Origin: Gloeopeniophorella convolvens
Lineage: Eukaryota > Basidiomycota > Agaricomycetes > Russulales
Length of the DNA: 64,000 nucleotides
Assembly (NCBI GenBank): GCA_022496205.1
Contig: WTXD01000002.1
Location: 682,001 to 746,000, forward strand
Reading direction: 5' to 3'
Position numbers and translations under genes: made by a program. The notes under the pieces are model-generated. The model was not told the origin of the DNA, made no database searches, and saw nothing but the letters and a program-made list of their open reading frames with translations. Positions 11,214 to 21,539 of this stretch are shown one piece after another (positions within the stretch are counted from its first letter, which is position 1; each line of letters opens with the position of its first letter).

Positions 11214-12269
11214 CTAAGCGACGGGCGCGCCAGCCCCGCCGGGTATAGCAGTTGCGGGTGCCACAGGGACAGTAGGTACACTTGCGGCGGTAATGAGGTC
11301 TGCAATTGGGTTTGATTCCGACGCCGTTGACACTATAGGCGGGCGCTCCTTGGGCTCTGCAGTTTCATGTCGGACAGTATGGAACCACTTGAGAAAGTGT
11401 GGAACGTCCTGGTTTCCGCATGGGTAACCAATGGGCGTACTAGAACTACCGCACGCACCGCAGAAATCTGGCTTCCCATGGTGCTGTCGACGACGAAGGC
11501 GGGTATGCGGCCGCCCGGACTGCTGGAAGTGGCCATACGCCACTCCGTCTTCCCACCGGGGAGTTCTCTGAAGCGCTCAACGCTTGCATAGCGCCCTCTT
11601 GTGCCTTTCTCCTCGAGCTTTGCCAGCTCCGGGTCGCTGCTCAGGTCCACGGGGACGCAGATGAATAGTCTATTCGGTAATCACTGTCAGCAGGGGTTCA
11701 CTGATGCAAATGGACTAAAATACCCTGTGCGTGGACTACTTGAGTCGTAGTGCGTGGTTTGAAGAACGGTGAACACCCGCGGAGAAACGCCGATGGACGT
11801 GAATTCATAGTACATCGTCCAGATCTCCTGAGTGTCGGAGATTTTCTTCACCAAGGTAGATTTCTTGACCGATTCGATGTACCTGGTCCTCGTCATCGAA
11901 CCGCCTTCGTATCAAGGACGAACGTACTCCTTCTCATTCTCAGCATGATTATCTCCGAGCTTGCTCCAAAACTCGTCGAATGTCGCGTCCTCCGCTGCAT
12001 GCTCGCTAACCCTGCAATGCCAAGTCGCGCCATCGCCATCGCTTTTGGACTTGGAATACGTATGAACGGTGTTCTTGTAGTACGCCTTGCCTTTCTTCCA
12101 GTTCGTGCATGACTCGATCAATTCCCGCCCTGCAGCGAGAGCTTGCTCATCTGAGGGCAACTCTAAAGCGTAGAGATACATGTTATGTTCCAAAGCGAAT
12201 GAGACGTGCGCACGACGGACCGTTGAGTTGACAATCGCGCGCTATGGTCAACTTGAACTTAGAAGACAT
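11214..12269 (-). CDS. DUF3074 (START-like) domain protein
   Basis: Fungal protein with a DUF3074 domain, a START-like lipid-binding fold of unknown ligand. Exon 1 begins at ATG 12269 (MSSKFKLTIARDCQLN). A 57-nt intron (GTCCGT donor, TTTAG acceptor) joins it to ELPSDEQALAAGRELIESC. The characteristic core is TWHCRVSEHAAEDATFDEFW, then YIESVKKSTLVKKISDTQEIW and the PRVFTVLQT strand, and later LPGGKTEWRMATSSSPGGRIP. A further exon starts at DVPHFLKWFHTVR, followed by an Ala/Pro/Val-rich disordered tail. Total is about 310 residues. The order of segments matches the family, and the conserved C-terminal helix is present. It lies tail-to-tail with the GS-like gene, about 110 bp apart. Function is unknown. 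Confidence 0.78.
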
Positions 12270-12270
12270 C

Positions 12271-12317
12271 GGTGGTGGTGGTGAAGGTGTTCGTGTTGGT
12301 GATGATGGTTGGTGGGA
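12271..12317. repeat. GGT/GTT-rich simple repeat
   Basis: A stretch of GGT, GGTGAA and GTTGGTGAT units lies between the start of the DUF3074 gene and the 3' end of the bL27m gene. It gives spurious open frames on both strands. The rest of 12270-12551 holds nothing I can name. Confidence 0.6.
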
Positions 12318-12551
12318 GAAGGTCGCACTGCGGCCCTGGGAACTTTCTCAAGCGGACAATTGTGTGTGGGTCGCTACGGGTCCACGGGAATGTTGACGAT
12401 GCGAACTCCGGAACGAGTGCTGCGCAGGCAACTGCTTCCGGGGTTAACCGGAACGTTGCACAGGAAGTGCCAATACAGATGTAGTCTAGTCTATTGATAT
12501 TCGCAGTAAGGACAGGGATGTTGGCAAGGCTATGAGAGGTGGTGGGAGGAC

Positions 12552-13177
12552 TCATGCGGGGGATGTCAGTGATGCTTCCGCTGCGGAATGACTGGATGAC
12601 GCATTGAGGTTCACCAACCCAAAGAACCGACTGCGACCTTCCGCCTTTTCGTCTCGAGGTAACTTCTCTCCACGGCTGAGGACAATCCCGACGAATTTGC
12701 GCTCGCCCCGCATCCACTTTTCTTTGTAGAAGCGAACAAAGCCAGGGACCGTCGCAAACAGGGTGTGATCACGCCCCATTTTCACCTATGTAATGAGCAA
12801 GTCAAGTCACATAAAGGCGCAAGGCACAGGAAGAGCATACATGCTGGCCAGCATGGAATTGCGTCCCACGTTGACGCACAATGATGTTCCCGGGAATAAC
12901 ATACTGGTCTGTAGGCGTTGGCAAAAGGTCATACACCAGACACATTGAGGCGTATGTGGGGTGCCCACCTGAGAACTTCTTGACACCAAGGCGCTTGCCC
13001 GGAGACCCACCATGGTTGCGTACAGAGCCCCCGGCACGCTTTGTGGCAGTGCGGACAGAGCCTGCAAGGATGGGGTGAATCAAGCGTATGCGGACATACA
13101 GCATAAGACAACAAACCGATCGCGGAAAAGGGAGTAAAGGCTGAGTCACAGACACGCAAAAAAGACAAAAAAGACAT
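12552..13177 (-). CDS. MRP7: Mitochondrial large-subunit ribosomal protein bL27m
   Basis: Mitoribosomal protein near the peptidyl-transferase centre. Core motifs are unmistakable: [53 protein letters not shown] and [18 protein letters not shown]. Exons join in frame at KKFS|DQYVIP and HV|MGRDHT. The first exon is probably 13156-13177 (MSFLSFL plus one base), spliced by a 94-nt intron with a GTGTCT donor; this donor is weak, so the extreme N-terminus is uncertain. A C-terminal extension of about 60 residues follows the bacterial core ([17 protein letters not shown] and a Ser/Ala-rich end), as usual in fungal bL27m. It is divergent from SKP1, with about 195 bp between start codons. Confidence 0.92.
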
Positions 13178-13283
13178 GTTGTCTGAGTTCGGGGAGTGTG
13201 TTGTCCACTAAGGGTGGGCGAGGTGGGCGGAGTGGCAGTGGCACGGGGTTGTGGCTGAGTCGAAAGCGCGCCGCCTGGGCATG

Positions 13284-13289
13284 TTATAA
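13284..13289 (+). promoter_or_regulatory. Possible TATA-like element upstream of SKP1
   Basis: TTATAA lies 83-88 bp upstream of the SKP1 ATG, in the short region shared with the divergent bL27m gene. The sequence match is fair and the spacing plausible for a fungal core promoter; nothing else supports it. Confidence 0.3.
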
Positions 13290-13371
13290 TTCAGAGCGCG
13301 TACTCAGGAGAGCGCCCATCTATCTTGTCTCCTCTTACTGCGACCACCACCTTCCCGCACATTCGTCCACC

Positions 13372-14146
13372 ATGGTTCTTCTCGTCACCTCCGATAATGA
13401 GCAATTCGTCGTCGACAAGGACGTTGCCGAGCGCTCCGTCCTCATCAAAAACATGCTCGAGGGTAACCGCGTCTTCCTCTTCCTTATTACCCTAGGATCT
13501 TACGTGCATCGTGACAGACGTTGGAGAAAGCGACCAGCCAATCCCACTCCCAAATGTTTCCTCGAGTGTCCTGAAGAAGGTCGGTTATTAACGATACTTG
13601 CCACTGCCCGTCTTCATGTGCGGTGCTTTCTCCGCCCAGGTCCTTGAGTACTGCGAGCACCACCGCGGCGAGCGGCTTCCCACCGCAGATTCAGAGTCTC
13701 AAGACGAGACTCGCAAGCGCACGACCGATATCAGCGAGTGGGATCAGAAGTTTATCGCCGTTGACCAGGAGATGCTCTTCGAGATCATTCTCGCCGCAAA
13801 CTATCTCGATATCAAGGCCCTCCTGTCAGTACCTTTAGGTAACACTTCATCGCTATGCTGACACTGTCGTCAGTGATGTGGGTTGTAAGACCGTCGCAAA
13901 CATGATCAAGGGCAAGACACCTGAGGAGATCAGGAAACTTTTCAACATCGTGAACGACTTTACTCCTGAGGAGGAGGTAAGGAAGATTGCTCGCTACCTG
14001 GCTCACACCGACTGACCAACATGGTGCTCGTGTGTTAGGCTCAGATCAAGAAGGAGAACGTAAGACCTCTCGTGTTCCATGATGTGTGACCTGGCGTTGC
14101 TGACCACGTTCTTTCTGTATTATAGGAGTGGGCGGAAGACCGCTAG
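13372..14146 (+). CDS. SKP1: SKP1, adaptor of SCF ubiquitin ligases
   Basis: Links cullin 1 to F-box proteins. Six exons fit exactly: 13372-13462, 13518-13579, 13640-13824, 13874-13976, 14039-14059 and 14126-14146. The protein is about 160 residues. The POZ-fold N-half opens with [21 protein letters not shown] and [21 protein letters not shown]. The C-terminal F-box-binding half has [54 protein letters not shown] and [21 protein letters not shown]. All are textbook SKP1. The last two exons are only 21 nt each, and the final one ends in the stop. The ATG has a strong CCACC context. Confidence 0.96.
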
Positions 14147-14529
14147 ATGCCGAGGAGCGAGCAGAACTGAGGTCCTGCTGAATTACGATGTCGTTACACT
14201 TCTTTATGCGAGTCGCACCTTGTTGCTCTTGTTGGCAAACGTTGGCCCATCAGCAATTGTACGCATATATCTCACTCAGCCCACTCGATGTCGATCAACC
14301 TGCGGCGCCCGCTACCCGCTGCGCAATCGAGTCAGTTCAGTGCGAAAGTATCGTTCGAGCCATTACATAATGTGCAGCGTGTAACGGCGGTCACGCCACG
14401 TGAGAGTGTCACGGATAATTTCCTCATGTGGCAATGGGCAGGGACACGTCGCGGGTGCAGTGCCGGGCGACAGTCCGCTTCTTGCTCGAGGGCCAGTCCG
14501 TGGCCACTGAATGTCTCCTGCGCACCCGC
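14147..14529. other. Intergenic region between SKP1 and the capping enzyme
   Basis: Contains the SKP1 3' region and the promoter side of the capping enzyme. An open frame in phase with the capping enzyme reaches back to an ATG at 14434, but its sequence does not look like the family N-terminus. Nothing else seen. Confidence 0.4.
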
Positions 14530-16344
14530 ATGTCTCGTATCCCTGATCTCCCGGGGCGCGTTGTCCCCAAAAACTCGGATCAAGATCTCTGGCTCCGAGG
14601 CCACATCGGCGGCCTCTGCGGCCTAAACCATGACCGGTGAGGCACTCGTCCTTGTCCCGTCTCGGAGGTCTTACGACCGGTGCGTTATGCAGTTTCCCGG
14701 GCAGTCAGCCTGTCAGCTTCGGAGTAAAAGACCTAGACAGGCTTGAGAAAGAAGAGTGAGTGTCAATTTGTGAGTGGTGCCTTCTCTCTGAACCTGTCTG
14801 TCTGCCTGCAGCTACTGGGTTTGCGAGAAGTCAGATGGCATCAGAGTGCTGCTCGTCATTCTGACCAACCTCGAGACGAGTGACCAAGCGGTCTTCGTAG
14901 TACGCTCGCGACTGTTTTTGAGTCCGTCACGAAGCTCAGCCTACCGCAGGTCGACAGGCACAACACGTACAGAGAGATCTCTGGCTTGTTCTTTCCTCAC
15001 CACGAGCACCCAGAGCGACCTCTCCGAACTACCGTGCTTGACGCAGAGCTGGTTATCGATGTTGACCCTCGGACGAAGCGGGTGCGTGGCACCCTGAACC
15101 CACTGTCGTGGATCTAACGCGCTTCGGTGGTTTGCAGGAAACTCTGCGTCTGCTCTGCTTCGACTGCCTCGTTGCGGACAGCCAGAACGTCATGACCAAA
15201 ACGCTCGACAAGAGATACTGGGTAGGGAATTTCTACGCGTTCATCCCAAGCTTAAATCACACCAGTATGTTCCAGAGATTGAAGGAGGTCTTTTATAAGC
15301 CCTACGCGAAGATGCTCCGTGACCACCCGCATATGGCCGGAAGCCAACCATTCGAGTATGCTCATCCTACTTTCCGTCGTTCACTACGCTTGCCGACGCT
15401 TTCTCAGTATCCAAGTCAAGGAGGTCAACTTCTCGTACTCGATCGACAAAGTCTTCCTCGACATTCCGAACCTGCAGCACGGGAACGACGGACTGATCTA
15501 TACTGCCGTATCAACGCCGTATGTTTCCGGAACTGACCACAACATGTAAATGCCCCTCCCTTTTGGGCAGGTCGTCCATGCTCACATATGGCCTCGCAGA
15601 CTTAAATGGAAGCCTCCATCCGAAAATTCGATAGATTTCAAGCTGGTCTTGCGGTTTCCATCACTTCCTGGACAACCTCGCCAGGCTGATCTGCACGCGA
15701 AGCCGGTATTCGCGCTTCATGTCTGGTGTGGAGGCGATGGGAACAGGGCTAATTACGAGCCGTGGGACACTATGCATGTCACTGACGAAGAATGGGAAAG
15801 GTATGCGCAACCTTGTGGCTCTGTCCCTTGCGGCAGGCTGAACATAAGCGTGCTTCGTGCAGCATGAAAACCAGCGGCGAACAATTCGATGATCGCATCG
15901 TTGAAGTTCATTGGGACCCTGCTGGGGAACACTGGCGCATGATGCGCTTCCGCGACGACAAACCACAGGGCAACCACCGATCTGTTGTGGAGAACATCAT
16001 CCAAAGCATCGCCGACGGCGTGGAGAAAGATACCGTGAGGTCCCCTCGTCCTACAGTCGAAGAGCTCGCTGACGTTCGTGGGCCGCCAGCTTCTCGCTCG
16101 CTCCGGATCGATCAAAAATGCTTGGAAAAGTCGACATGGGCAACCGGCTCAGGCGCAGCAACCACCACCTCCTCCAACTCATAAGTCCAACGGGCCGCCG
16201 CCGCCCCATCCCACCTCCAACCCGCAGGCGCCACCACCCGCAATGGACGAGCCACCTCCATTACAGCTGCGTTATGGACCTATGGCCCCATCGCGGTTAA
16301 GCAAAGTTTCGGGACCCCCGGTGGTAGCAGGAATGTTCCGTTGA
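14530..16344 (+). CDS. CEG1: mRNA capping enzyme, guanylyltransferase subunit
   Basis: Transfers GMP from GTP to the 5' diphosphate end of nascent mRNA, bound to the RNA polymerase II tail. The start chosen is ATG 14530 (MSRIPDLPGRVVP), which matches the family N-terminus. The nucleotidyltransferase motifs are all visible: I, CEKSDGIR (Lys is the covalent GMP site); III, VLDAELVIDVDP; IIIa, LLCFDCLVAD; IV, GNDGLIYT; V, MLKWKPPSE. The OB-fold follows (WGGDG-like region, MHVTDEEWES, IVEVHWDPAGEHWRMMRFRD). The family end motif is RDDKPQGNHRSVVENIIQSI. After it comes a tail rich in Pro, with runs PPPPPTH and PPPPHP, not part of the catalytic fold. About nine exons. As in other fungi, the RNA triphosphatase is a separate gene and not in this window. 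Confidence 0.94.
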
Positions 16345-17255
16345 AGATGTTTCAGGCTCGACGGTGAACTTCCCCGTCTGCCAGACCACGCTTGGGACAT
16401 TGGGTTCGGGAGCGGAAGGCGCCGAGGCTTGGGCTTGCGGTAACGTGGGCCCTCCCGCAATCCCAAGCCCGAGAGCACTTACTTCGACACCGCTGGCCGC
16501 CTTTCGAGGACAGCGCGCAGTGCAGGGGCGGTTTCTACACCGCTTCCTTTGTGCACGAAGCAGCACCTAATGACCGCGGTCCAACCAACTCGTCTTGTTC
16601 TGGAACCGGGAGTGGTATATAGTCATCACTTGTGGAAGTCGAGTACAGGACAACGTGTCGTAGCCGTACAGTCTTGTACACAAGTGTAGGGTTGCTAAGG
16701 AGATGCGTCACATTGACCAGACAGCGAACACAGTGGATAGCGGAATTAGCAAAGTGCAACGAGCAAGAGCATATGTCGTGAGGGAGATGCATGTCTAGGA
16801 AGTACAAACAGATGGTGCGTAGATAGTGAGGGTTGGAAGTGTATGAACAGGAAGAGTGACTGGTCTTGATTGAGCAAAAACGATGGGTGCGGATGGGAAC
16901 AGAATGTAAACGTCAAGGAAAAGATTCGTGAGAGGGATGCAAGGATAGGACGCAGCGATCATCCGTGGCAGACAGCGTACGGATCGTGAATGCAAGCGTG
17001 ACGGACATCAGCAACCAATCAAAATCTTCGGAAATGCAAGGCGAGGGGTAAATGGGGTGCGTAGATCGAGTGGAGAAATGGTGACAGTAAATCAGCGGCC
17101 TTCGCCGCGCGTTCTGGGGGTGCCGTAGAGACCCTGTGGTCCCTTCGGGAAGCAGGGACTTTTGCGAGCTGTGCAATTTTGCCTGTTTTGAGTGACGAGG
17201 ATACGCAAGATATTTGTGAATAGCTGGGAAAGGTTTCTCCTAGTCGGCGTGACGC
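16345..17255. other. Intergenic region, convergent 3' ends
   Basis: Lies between the 3' ends of the capping enzyme (+) and the serine-rich gene (-). Short open frames on both strands lack family resemblance and codon coherence. Nothing identifiable. Confidence 0.4.
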
Positions 17256-18003
17256 TCAAGCGAAGAGGTCGTTATCATAAAGGAAGGGCGCAGCAAAGGC
17301 ACTGTCAGTATTGCCCTTGTCAAGGCCATTCTTGTCGGAGGGGAGCGTTGCGACAGAAAAGGACGCGGCAGCAGCAAAGGACGCCTGGCGGACCCGGAAG
17401 AATGGGATGTCTGACCCGTGATCCGCGAAGCCCATGTCCGTGAACGAGAGACTTTCACGGGGAGTCCGCAGCACCTCTGACGTAGAGTCAACGGACGATG
17501 CTGAGGACTCCGATGCAGTACGCCGGAACGGTCTGCGAGAGCCTAACGCCGCAAGCTGCCCGAAGGCAGAAGCCTACGGAAAGGCCCGCAGTGTGAGCGA
17601 CGTACGCGCTGGGGAGAGGAACGATGCTGCGTACCTGCGGCGAGTACTCAAAGAGCTGGCCCAAAGAGTTCTCTGATGCAATTGGCGTCGAAGGACGCTC
17701 GAGCTCGGTGTCAGCTTCTCCGCGGATCGCGGGGTCCAGGACCGTCGTAAGCGTGTTCGAGTCCGATTGATCTGCGAGGACTGGAGAATCTTCGCCAACA
17801 TCCCTCTCCTCCTCACTGGCCTGCTCACACTGACCGTCGGCGACGCGCCACCAGTCAACGTCCGCCAATACTCTACGTGAGGACACGTCAGAGCCTGATG
17901 ATCGGCGGCGGCCGTGGGGGCGATTGTGCAGCATCCCCAGTGAGGAAGGGTAGGGCGAAGCCCTAACGGAGGGGGAGGAGAGGGTGCGGCGAAGAGAGGG
18001 CAT
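17256..18003 (-). CDS. Conserved serine-rich protein of unknown function
   Basis: Not assigned to a known family. ATG 18003 opens exon 1 (to about 17612). A 73-nt intron with a strong GTACGT donor and TCGCAG acceptor joins LPSA to PFRRTASESSASSVDS, giving about 220 residues ending in DLFA and a stop at 17256. The N-terminus is basic and Ser/Arg-rich (MPSLRRTLSS, HNRPHGRRRSSGSD). Then comes a compact conserved-looking core, SSRRVLADVDWWRVADGQ. Multiple SP/TP and RRxS sites suggest a phosphorylated disordered protein, which is inference. The C-terminal part contains SFTDMGFADHG, IPFFRVRQASFAAAASF and a hydrophobic FAAPFLYDNDLFA end. A TATA element 56 bp upstream of the ATG supports the start. 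Confidence 0.65.
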
Positions 18004-19580
18004 GGTGACGAGGAGAGAGAGGCGGAGGGCGAGCGTCGAGAAAACGCTGGGAGAGTGGTTTTATATTTTTGCACGAATTCCGATGAGTGGGAGAATGACG
18101 GTAAGAGAAGATCAAGGCACCCCCATCCGCCCGCAACACCCAGCGCCATTTTCTCTTTCCGATCCTCCAACGCACCGACCGGCCGTGCATCGTAGGAGCC
18201 ATCGCCGACACTGCTCCCTCGCAGCCCAGAGAAATACGTCCCACCGGAACTGTATGCGCGTTGCAGCTGTGCAGGCAATTGCGCAGCGCAGACGTAAATG
18301 AAGCGTACGACGTCATCGACGCGCGGGCAATCTCAGTCGCTCTGATCCTGCGATCGTCGGTCGCTCTGGCCGGGCCAGTGGCAGCATGCGATATTCGTCG
18401 CTCGCAGACTCAGTGAAGCACCGCAGAACCGCCCTTCTTCCCAGTATCGAAGCCGTCTGCGCATCAGCTGGCCGTCTGCATCCGTGGGCGATTTGCTTTT
18501 CCTAGCCTACCCTTCCCTGCCCCTGTCCGGTCCTTGCTCGCATCCCATGCCGTCCTCCCTCCGCGAGCCCCGCGGGCGTCGACAGGGCTGATGGATTCTC
18601 GCGTACCCTGTTTGAAATAAGGGATCTGCCTATCCCACCCTATCACACCTCTTCAGTCCCTTCGCTCATAAATCACGGTCATAATGCGCGTCGTTACGCG
18701 TCAAATGATCCCCTTAGCCATCGCACGGTGTATTACATCCACGATGGTGCGCCCTGTCGCGTGAAACTGTGCTCGTAAAGCGTAACGGCTAGCGCCGACG
18801 ATTCGTCCGGGATCACCGCACAGTGCGCGGGACGCCTGTAGGACATCCATAAGTGGCGTGGGCAGTGGTGCGGACGCAAGTGACACCTGACAGAAGTCTC
18901 ATGCAGTTCGGTAACATCTGCCAATGGGCACCACCGTTCGCGGCACGCAGGCGGCCGGCTGCGCGGGACACCGAACCCACTGGCGCGTGGTCGCTACACC
19001 CCATGTCGACTTTGCTTTCATAGAAGCACAGATGGCGGGCCTGTATCCAGGGAAGTTTCTCAAATCACTGGCGGATGTAAGGGTGTCCTAAGACTGGTTA
19101 AAAGGCGTCCTCATGGGCACACACGGGCACATCAATGGCGCCTTGTGCGAGAACAAGGCTTCGTCGATGCCATCTCGCATCCCCCCTGCGTGATGACAAG
19201 GTCAGAATACGGGTCCCTGTAAGTCCCCAACGTGTCCGCTGATTGCGAGTTTCGGATGACCGGCTCTCGGTGTGGGGTGCCAGATGGCTGCGGGAGCCTG
19301 CTAGCTAAGCGCGATCACCGCGTCGACGGTGACGCACCTCGGACATGCTCGGACATGGAAGATTGCAGTTTCTGCATTGAGCAGGGGCCGCTTCCGCTAC
19401 CCGCTGGCGGATAAGCTGTGGCGACGGCCGTTCGATAAGCTACGTACAGAGTCAGGCAGTCGTACTTACGTATCGCCACAGCCCACCGGCCACACTGCTC
19501 CAGACGCCCGATAAAGATAAGCGTATGGCTGGCAGCGCGCCAACCCACCTCAGCTCGGAGCCATCTTGCACTGATACCTC
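18004..19580. other. Intergenic region of about 1.6 kb between divergent genes
   Basis: Apart from the TATA box at 18059-18065 I find nothing nameable. Open frames are short and do not resemble proteins. It probably holds the promoters of the serine-rich gene (-) and guanine deaminase (+). Confidence 0.4.
18059..18065 (-). promoter_or_regulatory. TATA box for the serine-rich gene
   Basis: TATAAAA on the minus strand, 56-62 bp upstream of the ATG at 18003, within an A/T-rich patch (AAAAATATAAAACC). Position and sequence fit a core promoter. Confidence 0.5.
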
Positions 19581-21340
19581 ATGTCCTCTGCTGGAAGCCA
19601 AACCGTTTTCTACGGCCCCGTCATCAACCCGGAGTCGACCTCGTCCTTCCACACCCTCCCAGCCTGCTTGCTCGCTGTCGGCGCGTCTGGCGAGATAGAC
19701 TGGATTGCACATGACGTACACGAGTCCGCAATCCAGGATGTCCTCGCTCAGCACGGGTCGCTGGATACCCACCTCGTGCAACTTAACCATGGCGAGTTCT
19801 TGCTTCCCGGCTTCGTGGATACCCACACGGTGCGTCTCCGTCCTCTAAGTCGTAGAAGGAGGCTTGACAGGTACACGCGACCTGTACCTAGCATGCACCA
19901 CAAGTCCCAAACATCGGCAGGTGAGAGCATTCCGCACAGTGAGCTGCGTCGCCAAGACTCATATTCTAAACAAGTGGGCAACAAGATGAACTATTGGTGT
20001 GGTTGGAAAGAACGACCTTCCCCATGGAGGCCCGGTTCGCAAACGAGGACTTTGCACGTCAAGCGTACTCGCATGTCGTCAGGCGGATCATCGACTCGGG
20101 GGTAATCGGCAGTCCTCCAAACTCTTCCAAGCAGGCTGACTCCGGTGCACAGACCACGACGTGTTGCTATTACGCAACCTTACATCTTCCTGCGACCAAG
20201 ATACTTGCGGAAATTGTCAATAGCTATGGTAAGATGGGTCAGCAGTACATGTCATCGAAGCCATCGTTCACCGTAATCCCACTTAGGTCAACGCGCCTTT
20301 GTCGGGGTACGTGGCAACATCTATGTGTCCACCTCTCCAGCTACACAAATGAATCCCCACAGAAATGCAACATGGATCGCAACTCACCTGAGAACTACGT
20401 TGAAGCATCCCCCTCGGCCTCCGTTGACGACACACACTGTCTCATATCTCACATCCGCGCTCTTCCAAAGCCAAGACTCGTCGAGCCTGTGCTGACTCCG
20501 CGCTTTGCAATTTCATGCACCGGACCTCTTTTGACGGCGTTGGGCTATATGGCGCGCACAGACCCTGCACTGCTCGTCCAGACACACATATCTGAGAATG
20601 AGAACGAGATCAAATTTACTCGCGAGCTCTTCCCCGACGCTACCTCGTACGCGGACGTGTACGACAGGCATGGCCTTCTTGGACCACGCACGGTCTTGGC
20701 ACATGCTGTCCACTTGGAAGAGGAGGAGATCCAATTGGTGAAGGATAGGAATGCTGGAGTGAGTCACTGTCCGACGAGTAACTTTAACCTACGCAGCGGG
20801 GTGTGCCCCGTTGGCAAGCTCCTTGACCGAGGAATCAAGGTAAGTACCTTGCATGCCCGCTCGCGCACCCCTGATCATTTGCCGCCGTCGCAGGTTGGTC
20901 TCGGAACGGACGTCTCTGGCGGCTTTTCACCTTCCATACTCACCGCCGTCCAACATGCCTCCATTGCGGCCAAAGTGCTGGCCACAAACTTGCCTGCGGC
21001 AACGCCAGCTGGGTCGACGCACGAAGGCTGTCAGCTCTCAGTCGCAACATTGCTGCACCTCGCCACGCTTGGCGGCGCCAGCGTCTGTGGGCTAGAGGAC
21101 CGCATCGGCTCCTTCACTCCGGGAAAAGCTTTCGATGCGCTGCTGGTCAGCGTCCGGAGCGACGTTGGCAACCCCGGTCTGTGGGGAGCTGACCTTGACC
21201 AGGAACTTAACGTGGAGCTCGACAAGGGCAAGAGATTGGAAGCGTGGCTGGAACGATTCCTCTTTACGGGAGACGACCGGAACATTCGGAGGGTCTACGT
21301 GCAAGGGCGTTGGATTGGAGGCGCCGAACGCGCCGTGTGA
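19581..21340 (+). CDS. GUD1: Guanine deaminase
   Basis: Zinc amidohydrolase that converts guanine to xanthine in purine salvage/catabolism. ATG 19581. The first exon ends at GEFLLPGFVDTHT; a 29-nt exon (19892-19920) encodes HAPQVPNIG; the next begins GQQDELLVWLERTTFP. Further introns join NSYGQRAFVGKCNMDRNSPE and RGIKVGLGTDVSGG. Metal ligands are in place: HTH (split by an intron), VQTHISENENEI, VLAHAVHLEEEE and GLGTDVSGG. HCPTSNFNLRSG is the family substrate motif. The protein is about 480 residues, normal for fungal GDA. The C-terminus (RRVYVQGRWIGG) is complete. I see no purine cluster around it. Confidence 0.93.
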
Positions 21341-21539
21341 GGAACACATGGATGGACTGTCCCGACGGTATCTGGAAGGACCCAGGCGTCGACATACCGC
21401 GGACCACCCCTTCTTTCACTTTGATACATTCGTAGTACCTCGGACGCCCGTGTCACTTCTGAGCGCTTACCGGCTTTCTTCTCCAGCTATATCACATTCG
21501 CATCCGTCAATGTGCCATAGAATTATAGAAGTTACACTG

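Noticed and set aside
17574..18278. 234-codon minus frame overlapping the serine-rich gene
   Set aside because: It is a different frame from the spliced gene, runs across its TATA box and has random low-complexity composition.
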